From Thermoleophilia bacterium (GTDB lineage Bacteria > Actinomycetota > Thermoleophilia > Gaiellales > Gaiellaceae), in assembly GCA_013362295.1 (NCBI GenBank), contig JABFWJ010000328.1:1-6573 (forward strand): DNA of 6,573 bases, read 5' to 3'. Numbering within the stretch: position 1 is the stretch's first letter; each line of letters begins with the position of its first letter. The notes below the pieces were generated by a model. The model searched no databases, was not told the DNA's origin, and saw only the letters and a list, made by a program, of their open reading frames with translations. Positions 1 through 5,865 of this stretch are shown here, in pieces. A program made the translations under genes and the position numbers.

Positions 1-257
1 ACGCCGGGCTCCGAGCCGGTGTTCGCGAACCAGGCGAAGAAGCGCGGGTGGTTCCAGTGCGTGATCCCCGGCAGGATCACGTCGTCGAGATCGCGGAGCA
101 GGGTCTCGAACGGCTCGCCGTGCTCGGGCGCCGAGCCCGGCAGGCGCGAGCGGACGTCGCCCGGCTCGACGCGGGCCGCGACGGGCAGATCCGCGACGCG
201 GTCGAAGTACCCTTCGACCCAGTCGGCGGCGCGCTCGAGCTCGTCGCGGAAGCTCAT
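1..257 (-). CDS. PLP-dependent group II (aromatic-L-amino-acid type) decarboxylase, N-terminal part only
   Basis: Only the first 85 codons lie in the window; the gene continues past the left edge, so it has no stop here. The ATG at 257-255 overlaps the TGA of the upstream polX gene (ATGA), which fixes the start and suggests translational coupling. The translation begins MSFRDELERAADWVEGYF and at about residues 61-75 carries ILPGITHWNHPRFFA, the N-terminal hallmark of the DDC/TyrDC/glutamate decarboxylase-like family, where it forms part of the substrate pocket and dimer arm. The family removes the alpha-carboxyl group of aromatic or other L-amino acids using pyridoxal phosphate in the cytoplasm. 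The PLP-lysine region is outside the window, so substrate and catalytic competence cannot be judged. Family assignment is confident, substrate is not. Confidence 0.85.
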   Translation of the reverse strand, partial: MSFRDELERAADWVEGYFDRVADLPVAARVEPGDVRSRLPGSAPEHGEPFETLLRDLDDVILPGITHWNHPRFFAWFANTGSEPG

Positions 258-1996
258 GCGCGCTTCTTGCGGAGCTTCTCGATCTGCTTCCACGTTCGCG
301 TGTTGAGGACGTCGTCTTTCGTCAGCCACGCGCGGCGCGCCTGGCCGACGCCGAGCTCGACGAAGTCGAGCGCGCCGACCTCGTGGCCGTCGGAGTCGAT
401 GACGAGCTTCAGCCCGGCCTCGCGCGCGGCGCGTGCGTGCAGGTCGGTCAGGTCGAGGCGATCCGGCTGCGAGTTGATCTCGAGAAAGGTGCCGGTCTCG
501 AGCGCCTTCTCGATCACGCGCTCGACGTCGACCGGTGACGGCGTGCGTTTACCGATCTTCCGGTTCGTGACGTGCCCGATGCAGTCGACGTACGGGCTCT
601 CCATCGCTCCGAGCACTCGTTCGGTCGGGTTGTGGTCGAACCGGGAGTGGACCGACGCGACCACCCAGTCACGTGTCGCGAGATCCTCCTCCGAAACATC
701 GAGCGTGCCGTCGGGCCGGATGTTCACCTCGATGCCCTTGAGGATGCGAAACGGGGCGGAGTTCTTGTCAGATGTAATCAGCTCGTTCAGCGCGTCGATC
801 TGCTCCGACTGCTGCCCGAGCAGGTCGCCGCGCAGGCGCTGCGCGTGGTCGCAGATCGCGTAGTACGCATAGCCGCGCGCTTGCGCCGACGCGACCATCT
901 CCTCGAGCGGGTCCTTGCCGTCGGACCACGTCGTGTGCGTGTGCAGGTCGCCCCGCAGGTCGCCGAGCTCGACGAGCGCCGGCAGCGCTCCCTTGCGCGC
1001 CGCGGCCAGCTCGCCGCCGTTCTCGCGCAGCTCGGGCGGGATCCAGTCGTAGCCGAGGAAGCGATAGACGTCCTCCTCGCGCGCGAACGAGTGCTCCTCG
1101 CCCGACTCGACCTCGGTGACGGAGTACTCGGAAACGGAGAAGCCGCGGCGCACCGCGTCCTCGCGCAGCGCGACGTTGTGGTGCTTCGAGCCGGTGAAGT
1201 GCTGCAGCAGGTTGCCGTAGCTCTCGGGAGGAACGACCCGCAGGTCGAAGCGCGAGCCGTCGTGCGAGACGACGGTGGCCTTCGTCGATCCCCTGGCGGC
1301 CACGTCCACGACCCAGCGCAGGCTGCAGAAGTAGTCGACGAGGGCCTCGGCGTCGGTGGCGGTCGCGATGATGTCGAGGTCGCGCACGGTCTCCCGCATG
1401 CGCCGGGCCGATCCTGCCAGCGACACCTCGACCGACGCCGGATGCTCGCGCAGGACCTCGACGACGGCGCGCAGCTTCGGAAGTGTGGTTCCGAGGAGCG
1501 CCCGGCGCGGCCCCTCGGTTGCCTTCGGCCGTGCGAGCGCGGCCGCGATCTTCTCCTCCGTCCCGGCGCCGATCCCCGCGTGCCCGCGCAGGCCTTGCGC
1601 CTCCGCCGCCGCCTTCAGGTCGGCCGCGGTCGTGATCCCGAGCTCCTGCCAGATGCGCCTCGCAGTCTTCGGGCCGAGGCCGGGCAGGCGCATGAACGTC
1701 GCGACCTCCGCCGGCACCTCCGCCTTCCGCTTCGTGAGCGCCCGGATCTCGCCTTCGTCGACGACCTCGACGATCTTCGCCTCGATCGTCTTGCCGATTC
1801 CCTGCAGCTGCTTGGCCTTGCCGTCGAGCGCGAGCTGCGCGACCGAAGAGGGCGTCTCGCGGATCCGCGCCGCCGCCTTGCGGTAGGCGGAGATCCGAAA
1901 CCCGTCTCCGCCCTCCAGCTCCATCAGGTCTGCGAGCAGGTCGAACTGCTCCGCGAGCAGGTCGTTCCGCGGAAGTTCCGGCACGCCAGCGATCAT
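254..1996 (-). CDS. polX: DNA polymerase X family protein with PHP domain (PolX)
   Basis: Bacterial PolX is a cytoplasmic gap-filling repair polymerase joined to a PHP-type metal-dependent nuclease domain. The 580-aa product has the usual length and order. The N-terminal helical domain has helix-hairpin-helix signatures at about 64-70 (LQGIGKT), 104-110 (LPGLGPK) and 138-147. The polymerase palm has GSARR at 195-199, DLD with Asp206 and Asp208, and Asp251 in RFDLRVV, so all three catalytic aspartates are present. The PHP domain begins near 348: HTH (352-354) with Asp359, CDH (382-384), Glu423, His450, His475, and Asp536/His538. Small departures from the common form are GHVTNR at 474-479 (usually HPTGR) and SDGH at 535-538 (usually SDAH); metal ligands stay. 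It is divergent from the glycosyltransferase gene 10 bp away and overlaps the decarboxylase by ATGA. No Shine-Dalgarno precedes the ATG at 1996; a GTG at 1984 (576 aa) is a credible alternative start because a TATGAT box sits 7 nt before it. Confidence 0.95.
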   Translation of the reverse strand: MIAGVPELPRNDLLAEQFDLLADLMELEGGDGFRISAYRKAAARIRETPSSVAQLALDGKAKQLQGIGKTIEAKIVEVVDEGEIRALTKRKAEVPAEVATFMRLPGLGPKTARRIWQELGITTAADLKAAAEAQGLRGHAGIGAGTEEKIAAALARPKATEGPRRALLGTTLPKLRAVVEVLREHPASVEVSLAGSARRMRETVRDLDIIATATDAEALVDYFCSLRWVVDVAARGSTKATVVSHDGSRFDLRVVPPESYGNLLQHFTGSKHHNVALREDAVRRGFSVSEYSVTEVESGEEHSFAREEDVYRFLGYDWIPPELRENGGELAAARKGALPALVELGDLRGDLHTHTTWSDGKDPLEEMVASAQARGYAYYAICDHAQRLRGDLLGQQSEQIDALNELITSDKNSAPFRILKGIEVNIRPDGTLDVSEEDLATRDWVVASVHSRFDHNPTERVLGAMESPYVDCIGHVTNRKIGKRTPSPVDVERVIEKALETGTFLEINSQPDRLDLTDLHARAAREAGLKLVIDSDGHEVGALDFVELGVGQARRAWLTKDDVLNTRTWKQIEKLRKKRA

Positions 1997-1997
1997 A
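1992..1997 (-). promoter_or_regulatory. Possible -10 box for a leaderless polX transcript
   Basis: On the minus strand TATGAT (5 of 6 matches to TATAAT and a fit to the actinobacterial TANNNT) occupies 1997-1992. Seven bases then separate it from an in-frame GTG at 1984-1982, the spacing expected when transcription starts at the first base of the start codon. The box overlaps the ATG at 1996, so both cannot be right if this promoter is the main one. No Shine-Dalgarno is seen before either start. This is inference from spacing; no -35 box is evident. Confidence 0.4.
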
Positions 1998-2006
1998 GGC
2001 GCGGCG

Positions 2007-2711
2007 ATGCAGGCGACCGTTCTGGTGCCGACCTACAACGAGAGCGCGAACCTCGAGCCGATGCTGCGCGCGCTGGTAGGGGTTCTGCGGGAGGGCGACC
2101 GCGTGCTCGTGATCGACGACAACTCGCCGGACGGCACCGGTCGGATCGCGGACCGGCTCGCGGCGGAGCTCACGTTCGTCGACGTTCTGCACCGCGAGGT
2201 AAAGGAGGGCCTCGGCCCCGCCTACATCGCGGGATTCCGCCAGGCCCTCGCAGCGGGTGCCGAGCTGATCGTCGAGATGGACTGCGACTTCTCCCACGAC
2301 CCGAAGGACGTCCCGCGCCTGATCGCGGCCGCCGAGGAGGGCGCCGACGTCGTGCTCGGGTCGCGCTACGTGCGCGGAGGCCGCGTCGGGAACTGGGGAG
2401 CGCTGCGGCGCGCGATCTCACGCGGCGCGTCGATGTACACCGGGTTCTTCCTGTGGATGCGCGTGAAGGACCCGACCGGCGGCTTCAAGTGCTTTCGCCG
2501 CGCGGTCCTGGAGACGATCGACCTCGACGCGGTCACGGCCAAGGGCTACGCCTTCCAGATCGAGATGACCTATCGCGCGAAGCAGGCCGGCTTCAGGGTG
2601 GTCGAGATCCCGATCACGTTCGTCGACCGTACGGTCGGCACGTCGAAGATGAGCAAGGCGATCGTGCTCGAGGCGGTCTGGCGCGTTCCCCTCCTCCGGC
2701 TCGGGCGGTAG
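2007..2711 (+). CDS. Polyprenol monophosphomannose synthase-type glycosyltransferase (GT2, DPM1-like)
   Basis: Predicted to transfer mannose (or a related hexose) from a nucleotide sugar to a polyprenyl phosphate, giving the lipid-linked donor used outside the membrane for lipoglycan or protein mannosylation. The 234-aa product is a single GT2 catalytic domain. Visible motifs are PTYNE (8-12), DDNSPDGT (37-44), KEGLGPAY (66-73), the metal-binding MDCDFSHDP (91-99), GSRYVRGG (118-125), DPTGGFKCFRR (155-165), QIEM (184-187) and DRTVGTSKMS (207-216). These together are typical of DPM1/Ppm1 rather than generic GT2 enzymes. There is no C-terminal membrane segment and no fused acyltransferase domain, so it would be a soluble or peripheral enzyme. 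The ATG at 2007 is chosen because the beta strand leading into PTYNE starts directly after it; no clear Shine-Dalgarno is present. Thioredoxin follows after 9 nt, implying co-transcription. The exact sugar and acceptor are inferred from family. Confidence 0.9.
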   Translation: MQATVLVPTYNESANLEPMLRALVGVLREGDRVLVIDDNSPDGTGRIADRLAAELTFVDVLHREVKEGLGPAYIAGFRQALAAGAELIVEMDCDFSHDPKDVPRLIAAAEEGADVVLGSRYVRGGRVGNWGALRRAISRGASMYTGFFLWMRVKDPTGGFKCFRRAVLETIDLDAVTAKGYAFQIEMTYRAKQAGFRVVEIPITFVDRTVGTSKMSKAIVLEAVWRVPLLRLGR

Positions 2712-2720
2712 CTTTCGGGC

Positions 2721-3032
2721 ATGCGCGCCGTCACCGACGAGAGCTTCGAGCAGGACGTCCTCCAGGCCGGCCGGCCCGTGGTCGTCGATTTCTGGGCGCC
2801 GTGGTGCGGGCCGTGCAAGGCGATCGAGCCCGCGCTGAACGAGCTCGCCGGCGCGACCGACAGGGTCGAGTTCGTGAAGATCGACATCGACGAGAACCCG
2901 CGCACGGCCGACGCCTACGGCGTGCTCTCGCTCCCGACGGTGATCCTGTTCGACGCCGGCGAGCCGCGCGAGACGGTCTACGGGGCCCGCCCGAAGAAGC
3001 ACTTCGAGAAGGCGTTCTCGCCCTACTTCTAA
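2721..3032 (+). CDS. Thioredoxin
   Basis: Small cytoplasmic dithiol-disulfide oxidoreductase. The 103-aa product is one complete thioredoxin fold with the classic WCGPCK active site at 28-33, preceded by VVDFWAP, and the cis-proline at Pro72 in SLPTV (commonly SIPT). The C-terminal strand ends in GARPKKHFEKAF, equivalent to the usual GAxPK segment and last helix. Length is normal and no signal peptide or membrane anchor is present, so it is not a TlpA/CcmG-type envelope protein. It starts 9 nt after the glycosyltransferase stop with no good Shine-Dalgarno, which suggests translation by coupling from the upstream gene. A symbol is not given because actinobacteria often have several thioredoxins and this one is not beside a thioredoxin reductase gene here. 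Confidence 0.95.
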   Translation: MRAVTDESFEQDVLQAGRPVVVDFWAPWCGPCKAIEPALNELAGATDRVEFVKIDIDENPRTADAYGVLSLPTVILFDAGEPRETVYGARPKKHFEKAFSPYF

Positions 3033-3129
3033 TCACTAAAACGGGGGAGGAATCCCAGGGCCGGAAGGACCACGATGCGGCCGACCGACCGGGGGCGGCC
3101 GGAGACAACTGTTTTCGTTGGGGGAATCC
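3033..3129 (+). promoter_or_regulatory. Intergenic leader with three potential hairpins
   Basis: The gap between thioredoxin and the first secreted-protein gene can form three consecutive stem-loops. 3045-3056 is GGGA-GGAA-TCCC. 3059-3071 is GGCC-GGAA-GGACC, a 4-bp stem with one bulged A. 3078-3101 has CGGCCG arms with two further C-G pairs inside after one mismatch. The first two both carry GGAA (GNRA-type) loops. A weak TCTAAT box at 3028-3033, overlapping the thioredoxin stop, could start a transcript carrying the whole leader, but no -35 box is visible. The third hairpin is followed by TGTTTT (3110-3114 region) and could instead be a weak terminator for the thioredoxin operon. No known riboswitch class was recognised. 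Short hairpins arise easily at this GC content. Confidence 0.35.
3120..3125 (+). promoter_or_regulatory. Ribosome binding site supporting the GTG start at 3130
   Basis: GGGGGA lies 4 nt before the GTG at 3130. It is an imperfect and rather close Shine-Dalgarno, but the corresponding GTG in the downstream paralog has a better-placed site, and the two proteins align from that GTG (VPHRL in both). Confidence 0.5.
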
Positions 3130-4101
3130 GTGCCGCACCGTCTGTTCGTCTCGTTCGCCGTCGCAAGCCTCGCGCTCTGCGCCGCCACCGCCTCGGCCGC
3201 CGGGGTGCCGACCGTAGCCCGCGGCCAGGCGCTCCAGATCGCATTCGCGACCCGGTCGCACGCGATCTGCACGCCGCAGGTCCAGTACTCCGACGGCACG
3301 AAACAGCTCGGCTCGGCGAAGCGGGCCCGCGGGGCGCGCCTTTCCTGGGCGCTGCTCGTCGCACGGACGGCTCCGCTGGGCGCCGGCACCTGGTCGGTGC
3401 ACTGCGGGGCGACCGTCGTGCACACCGGCCGGTTCGCCGTCGTGGCGCAGCAGGCATCCGGGGGAACGGCCGATGTGCCGCGCGTCGTCGTGGATAAGCA
3501 GGGCTTCTCGCAGCGCAACGACACGGGCGGCTGGTTCGGAGCAACGGGGAGTCACATCAGTTTCGGCCTGTTCCTCCGCAATACATCGACGACGCAGGAT
3601 GCGATCAACGTGTACGTCCTCGTGAACATGGTCGCCGCGAACGGGCAGTTGATCGCGTCGATGACCCACAACGTCGGCCTGATCGCCGCAGGGCAGACCT
3701 TCGCGTACGGCGACTCGATGGGACTGCGGTCCCAGGTCTCGGTCGCGAAGCTCGAGCTGACGATCCGGATCGGCGAGCACCAGGCAAAGCAGACGCACCT
3801 GTTCCCGGAATTCGCGAACGTCCGCATCGTTCCGAACCAGCAGGACACGAGCTGGGTCGGCGAGGTCGACGGCGAGGTGCTCAACACCGCGCAGGCGAAG
3901 ACCCTGAGAAGCACGCACCTCTCGATCGTGCTGCTCGACGCCTCCGGCAACCCGGTCGGCGGAGGATCAGGCGACTCGTTCGCCTCGTTGCCCTCCGGCT
4001 CTCGCATGGTGTTCCTCGCGAGCTCGGGCTTCGATGCCGTGCCGGCCGAGCGCGCAGTCACTCCTGTGATCTCGGCCGAGCCGACCTACGACATCGGATG
4101 A
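3130..4101 (+). CDS. Secreted protein: N-terminal Cys-pair domain plus two FxLYD-like beta domains, function unknown
   Basis: I do not recognise a named family. From the GTG the protein is 323 aa. Residues 1-24 form a signal peptide (Arg4, hydrophobic stretch, likely cut after ASA at 21-23). Residues about 25-108 form a small domain with Cys47 and Cys92, which could be disulfide-bonded outside the cell; it recurs in the next gene (shared ARGQ, QLG, LSWA, PLG, W-V-x-CG, TG-x-F). Residues about 116-215 and 228-317 each look like an FxLYD-type beta sandwich: a polar strand ending in N (FLRNTS; GEVLNT), then a V-x-V-x-hydrophobic strand, a D/N-G turn and a Pro/Ala-Gly turn. Such domains are common in exported bacterial proteins of unclear role. 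A TTG at 3118 would add 4 residues but is less likely by comparison with the paralog. A Cys17 in LALC is not a good lipobox because Leu precedes it. The paralog follows after 11 nt. Confidence 0.8.
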   Translation: MPHRLFVSFAVASLALCAATASAAGVPTVARGQALQIAFATRSHAICTPQVQYSDGTKQLGSAKRARGARLSWALLVARTAPLGAGTWSVHCGATVVHTGRFAVVAQQASGGTADVPRVVVDKQGFSQRNDTGGWFGATGSHISFGLFLRNTSTTQDAINVYVLVNMVAANGQLIASMTHNVGLIAAGQTFAYGDSMGLRSQVSVAKLELTIRIGEHQAKQTHLFPEFANVRIVPNQQDTSWVGEVDGEVLNTAQAKTLRSTHLSIVLLDASGNPVGGGSGDSFASLPSGSRMVFLASSGFDAVPAERAVTPVISAEPTYDIG

Positions 4102-4106
4102 AGGAG
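4101..4106 (+). promoter_or_regulatory. Ribosome binding site deciding the start of the second secreted paralog
   Basis: AAGGAG begins on the last base of the upstream TGA stop (4099-4101) and is followed by 6 nt and then GTG at 4113. This ideal spacing argues for GTG at 4113 and against the ATG at 4098, which would place the site inside the coding region. Its overlap with the stop codon suggests the two genes are translated from one message. Confidence 0.75.
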
Positions 4107-4112
4107 ACGTCT

Positions 4113-4457
4113 GTGCCCCACCGCCTGCTCGTCACCCTCGCGACCTGCGCACTCGCACTCTGCGCGGCGGCCGGAGCGCTCGCCACGCCCGCCGCGACGC
4201 CGAGGATCGCGCGCGGCCAGACGTTCCACATCAGGCTGACGACGAAGTCGTTCGCGGCGTGCATCGCCGTCGTCAACTACCCGGGCGGCGGCCTGCAACT
4301 CGGCGCAACGAAGCACGCGATCGACGGAAGGCTCTCCTGGGCCTTCCCGATCGCACGGAGCAGGCCGCTCGGCAGGGCCAGCTGGTACGTGCAATGCGGG
4401 CTTCCCGTCGAGCGCACCGGCGCCTTCATCGTCATCAATCCTCCAGCTGCGGGATAG
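4113..4457 (+). CDS. Small secreted protein, paralog of the N-terminal domain of the preceding gene
   Basis: A 114-aa protein of unknown function, starting at the GTG preceded by AAGGAG. It has a signal peptide (VPHRL, then a hydrophobic run rich in Ala/Leu, likely cut after ALA at 22-24) and a single domain that aligns over its whole length with residues 1-108 of the upstream protein. Shared features in order are VPHRL, LALCAA, ARGQ, a Thr/Lys-or-Arg-Ser-x-Ala-x-Cys segment (Cys50), a Tyr with a following Gly, QLG, LSWA, AR, PLG, W-x-V-x-CG (Cys95), TG-x-F. The two conserved cysteines suggest one disulfide in an Ig-like beta fold; that fold is inferred. The FxLYD-like repeats of the neighbour are absent, and the gene ends in a clean TAG before a terminator, so it is a complete single-domain form rather than an obvious fragment. 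It probably arose by tandem duplication of the 5' part of its neighbour, or the reverse by domain gain. Confidence 0.8.
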   Translation: MPHRLLVTLATCALALCAAAGALATPAATPRIARGQTFHIRLTTKSFAACIAVVNYPGGGLQLGATKHAIDGRLSWAFPIARSRPLGRASWYVQCGLPVERTGAFIVINPPAAG

Positions 4458-4468
4458 GGCACACGGAC

Positions 4469-4509
4469 CCGCCTGGCCACGCCGAAACCGTCCCGGCGTG
4501 GCCAGGCGG
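4469..4509. terminator. Perfect 16-bp inverted repeat, likely bidirectional terminator
   Basis: Arms at 4469-4484 and 4494-4509 are fully complementary (CCGCCTGGCCACGCCG and its complement) around a 9-nt loop. It sits 11 nt after the stop of the plus-strand secreted gene and 11 nt before the stop of the minus-strand thiL, exactly between convergent genes. There is no T-tract on either side, which is common for hairpin terminators in high-GC actinobacteria. Confidence 0.85.
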
Positions 4510-4520
4510 CCCGACTCGCG

Positions 4521-5342
4521 TCAGCCCGCGGTGAAGTGCTCCCAGCCGCGGAGCTCGTACGGCTCGCCGGCGTAGAGCGTCACGACGCCGTCGCCCTCCT
4601 CGACACGTCCGACGACCGCGAATCCTTCGGGATCCTCGACTGCCGCCAGGAGCTCGAAGTCCTCGCCGAAGGCCAGGTCGCCGATCGTCGCTCCCTCGGC
4701 GAGCGGAACCGCGTCGAGCTCGAGGACGCAGCGGACTCCGGAGCGGCGTGCGATGTGAGCCGCGTCGACGGCCAGGCCGTCCGAGATGTCCAGCAGCGCG
4801 TGCGCGCGTCGTGCCAGCGCGCGACCCTCCTCCAGCCGTAGGGGCGGCACCGCGTAGCCGCCGGCGCGAAACGCCGCGCCGGCCGCGCCGAGCGGGCCTG
4901 TCACGACGAGGAGGTCGCCGGGACGTGCACCCGCCCGCCCGGGCACCCGGTCGCTGCGGCCGAGCGCGGTGACGGAGACGAGGACCACGTCCGAGGCGGT
5001 CGTGTCCCCGCCGACGACCGGCACACCCGTCTCGGCGATCCCTTCGTAGAACGCGATCACGTCGGCGGCGCGTGTCGATCCGGGCACGGCGAGCGTGACG
5101 AGCAATACCTCGGGGGCCGCGCCCGACGCGGCGAGGTCGCTGAGATTGACCGCGGCGGCGCGGAAGCCGAGCGCCCGCCAGTCGATCCAGTCGAACCGAA
5201 AGTGGACGCCCTCGACGAGCGCATCCTGTGTCGCCACGAGCCCGTCCCCGACGACCGCTGCGTCGTGCTCGACGCCGACGATCAGCCCCCGCGCCTCCAG
5301 CTCGGCGAGGAGGCCCAGCTCACCGAGCTGCGAAAGCAGCAT
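4521..5342 (-). CDS. thiL: Thiamine-monophosphate kinase (compact form)
   Basis: ThiL uses ATP to phosphorylate thiamine monophosphate to thiamine diphosphate, the active cofactor, in the cytoplasm. Motifs in order: an N-terminal LGELGLLAELE helix, EHDAAVV (25-31, normally GDDxAVV), TQDALVEGVHF (38-48), AVNLSDLAASGAAP (64-77), GGDTT (111-115), PGDLLVVTGPLG (141-152), LDISDGLAVDAAHIA (184-198), GEDFELL (226-232) and the C-terminal GWEHF. At 273 aa it is shorter than the usual 300-330; the loss is in loops around 160-175 (where an HxRPxPR-like segment normally sits) and 205-225. The first Asp of the N-terminal metal-site motif is His26 here, which is unusual. The ATG at 5342 is supported by AGGAGG 7 nt upstream. 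It overlaps the 3' end of thiE by 23 nt and is the last gene of the thiMEL unit. Confidence 0.93.
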   Translation of the reverse strand: MLLSQLGELGLLAELEARGLIVGVEHDAAVVGDGLVATQDALVEGVHFRFDWIDWRALGFRAAAVNLSDLAASGAAPEVLLVTLAVPGSTRAADVIAFYEGIAETGVPVVGGDTTASDVVLVSVTALGRSDRVPGRAGARPGDLLVVTGPLGAAGAAFRAGGYAVPPLRLEEGRALARRAHALLDISDGLAVDAAHIARRSGVRCVLELDAVPLAEGATIGDLAFGEDFELLAAVEDPEGFAVVGRVEEGDGVVTLYAGEPYELRGWEHFTAG

Positions 5343-5865
5343 CGACCGCCCTCCTCAGGCCGGGGTCGGTTGCAGCCCGGATCACTGCGACGCCCGCCGC
5401 GCCGGCGCCGATGCACAGGGCCGCGTTCGCCGCGTCGATCCCGCCGATCGCGATCACCGGCAGCTCGACCGCCGCGCAGATCTCGCGTAGTCCCTCGAGG
5501 CCGAGCGGCGGGTCTGCGTCGAGCTTCGACGGCGTCTCCCAGACGGGCCCGGCACCGAGGTAATCGGCGTCGGCGGCGAGCGCCTGCGTGAGCGTCGACA
5601 CCGAGCGGCCGAGCAGCAGGCCGGCGCTCCGCGCCGCCTCGGCCCCGGTGTCGCCCTGTCCGAGATGCACGCCGTCGGCGCCCAGCGCGAGGGCGGCCTC
5701 GACGTCGTCGTTGACGACGAAGGTTGCGGGAAGCGACCGGAACCCGCGACCGCGCGCGACGACCTCGGCCGTCGGCGCCTTGACGCGCAGCTGCACGACC
5801 GTCGCACCGGCCGCGACCGCCTGGCGGGCGGTGTCGAGGTCGGCCACGATCGCGTGCACCTTCAT
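5320..5865 (-). CDS. thiE: Thiamine-phosphate synthase (short form)
   Basis: ThiE condenses the pyrimidine pyrophosphate HMP-PP with hydroxyethylthiazole phosphate to thiamine monophosphate. The TIM-barrel signatures are all visible: QLRVK (25-29), the ND pair at 52-53, GADGVHLGQGD (62-72), SVSTL (88-92), DYLGAGPVWETPSK (101-114), AIGGI (139-143) and the phosphate-binding GAAGVAVI (155-162). At 181 aa it is shorter than the usual 200-220. The opening strand lacks the common YLVTD form, and the helix between QLRVK and the next strand (LPATFVVND) is shortened by roughly ten residues. The start is the ATG at 5865, which overlaps the TGA of thiM (ATGA); a longer reading frame back to 6048 is only open by chance and has no ThiE similarity. 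Its stop lies 23 nt inside thiL, so the three genes look translationally coupled. Confidence 0.93.
   Translation of the reverse strand: MKVHAIVADLDTARQAVAAGATVVQLRVKAPTAEVVARGRGFRSLPATFVVNDDVEAALALGADGVHLGQGDTGAEAARSAGLLLGRSVSTLTQALAADADYLGAGPVWETPSKLDADPPLGLEGLREICAAVELPVIAIGGIDAANAALCIGAGAAGVAVIRAATDPGLRRAVDAAFAAR
5350..5355 (-). promoter_or_regulatory. Strong ribosome binding site for thiL
   Basis: AGGAGG on the minus strand (within GAGGAGGG) is followed by 7 nt and the ATG at 5342. It lies inside the thiE coding region and confirms the overlapping thiL start; it also gives thiL its own ribosome entry point, independent of coupling. Confidence 0.8.

Noticed and set aside
3118..3120. TTG start for the first secreted protein and ATG at 4098 for the second
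   Set aside because: Both proteins align from an internal GTG (VPHRL), and AAGGAG is ideally spaced for the GTG at 4113 but would be inside the coding region if ATG 4098 were used.
3130..3204. Lipoprotein signal (LALC) in the two secreted proteins
   Set aside because: The Cys is preceded by Leu, which is poorly accepted in a lipobox, and good A-x-A signal peptidase I sites follow. It is noted because the Cys is conserved in both.
572..3217. An 881-codon open frame on the plus strand across polX, the glycosyltransferase and thioredoxin
   Set aside because: Its translation is Arg/Gly/Pro-rich with no recognisable domain and it crosses three well-supported genes; it is a high-GC frame artefact. 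The same applies to the long minus-strand frames at 768-2297 and 2731-3918.
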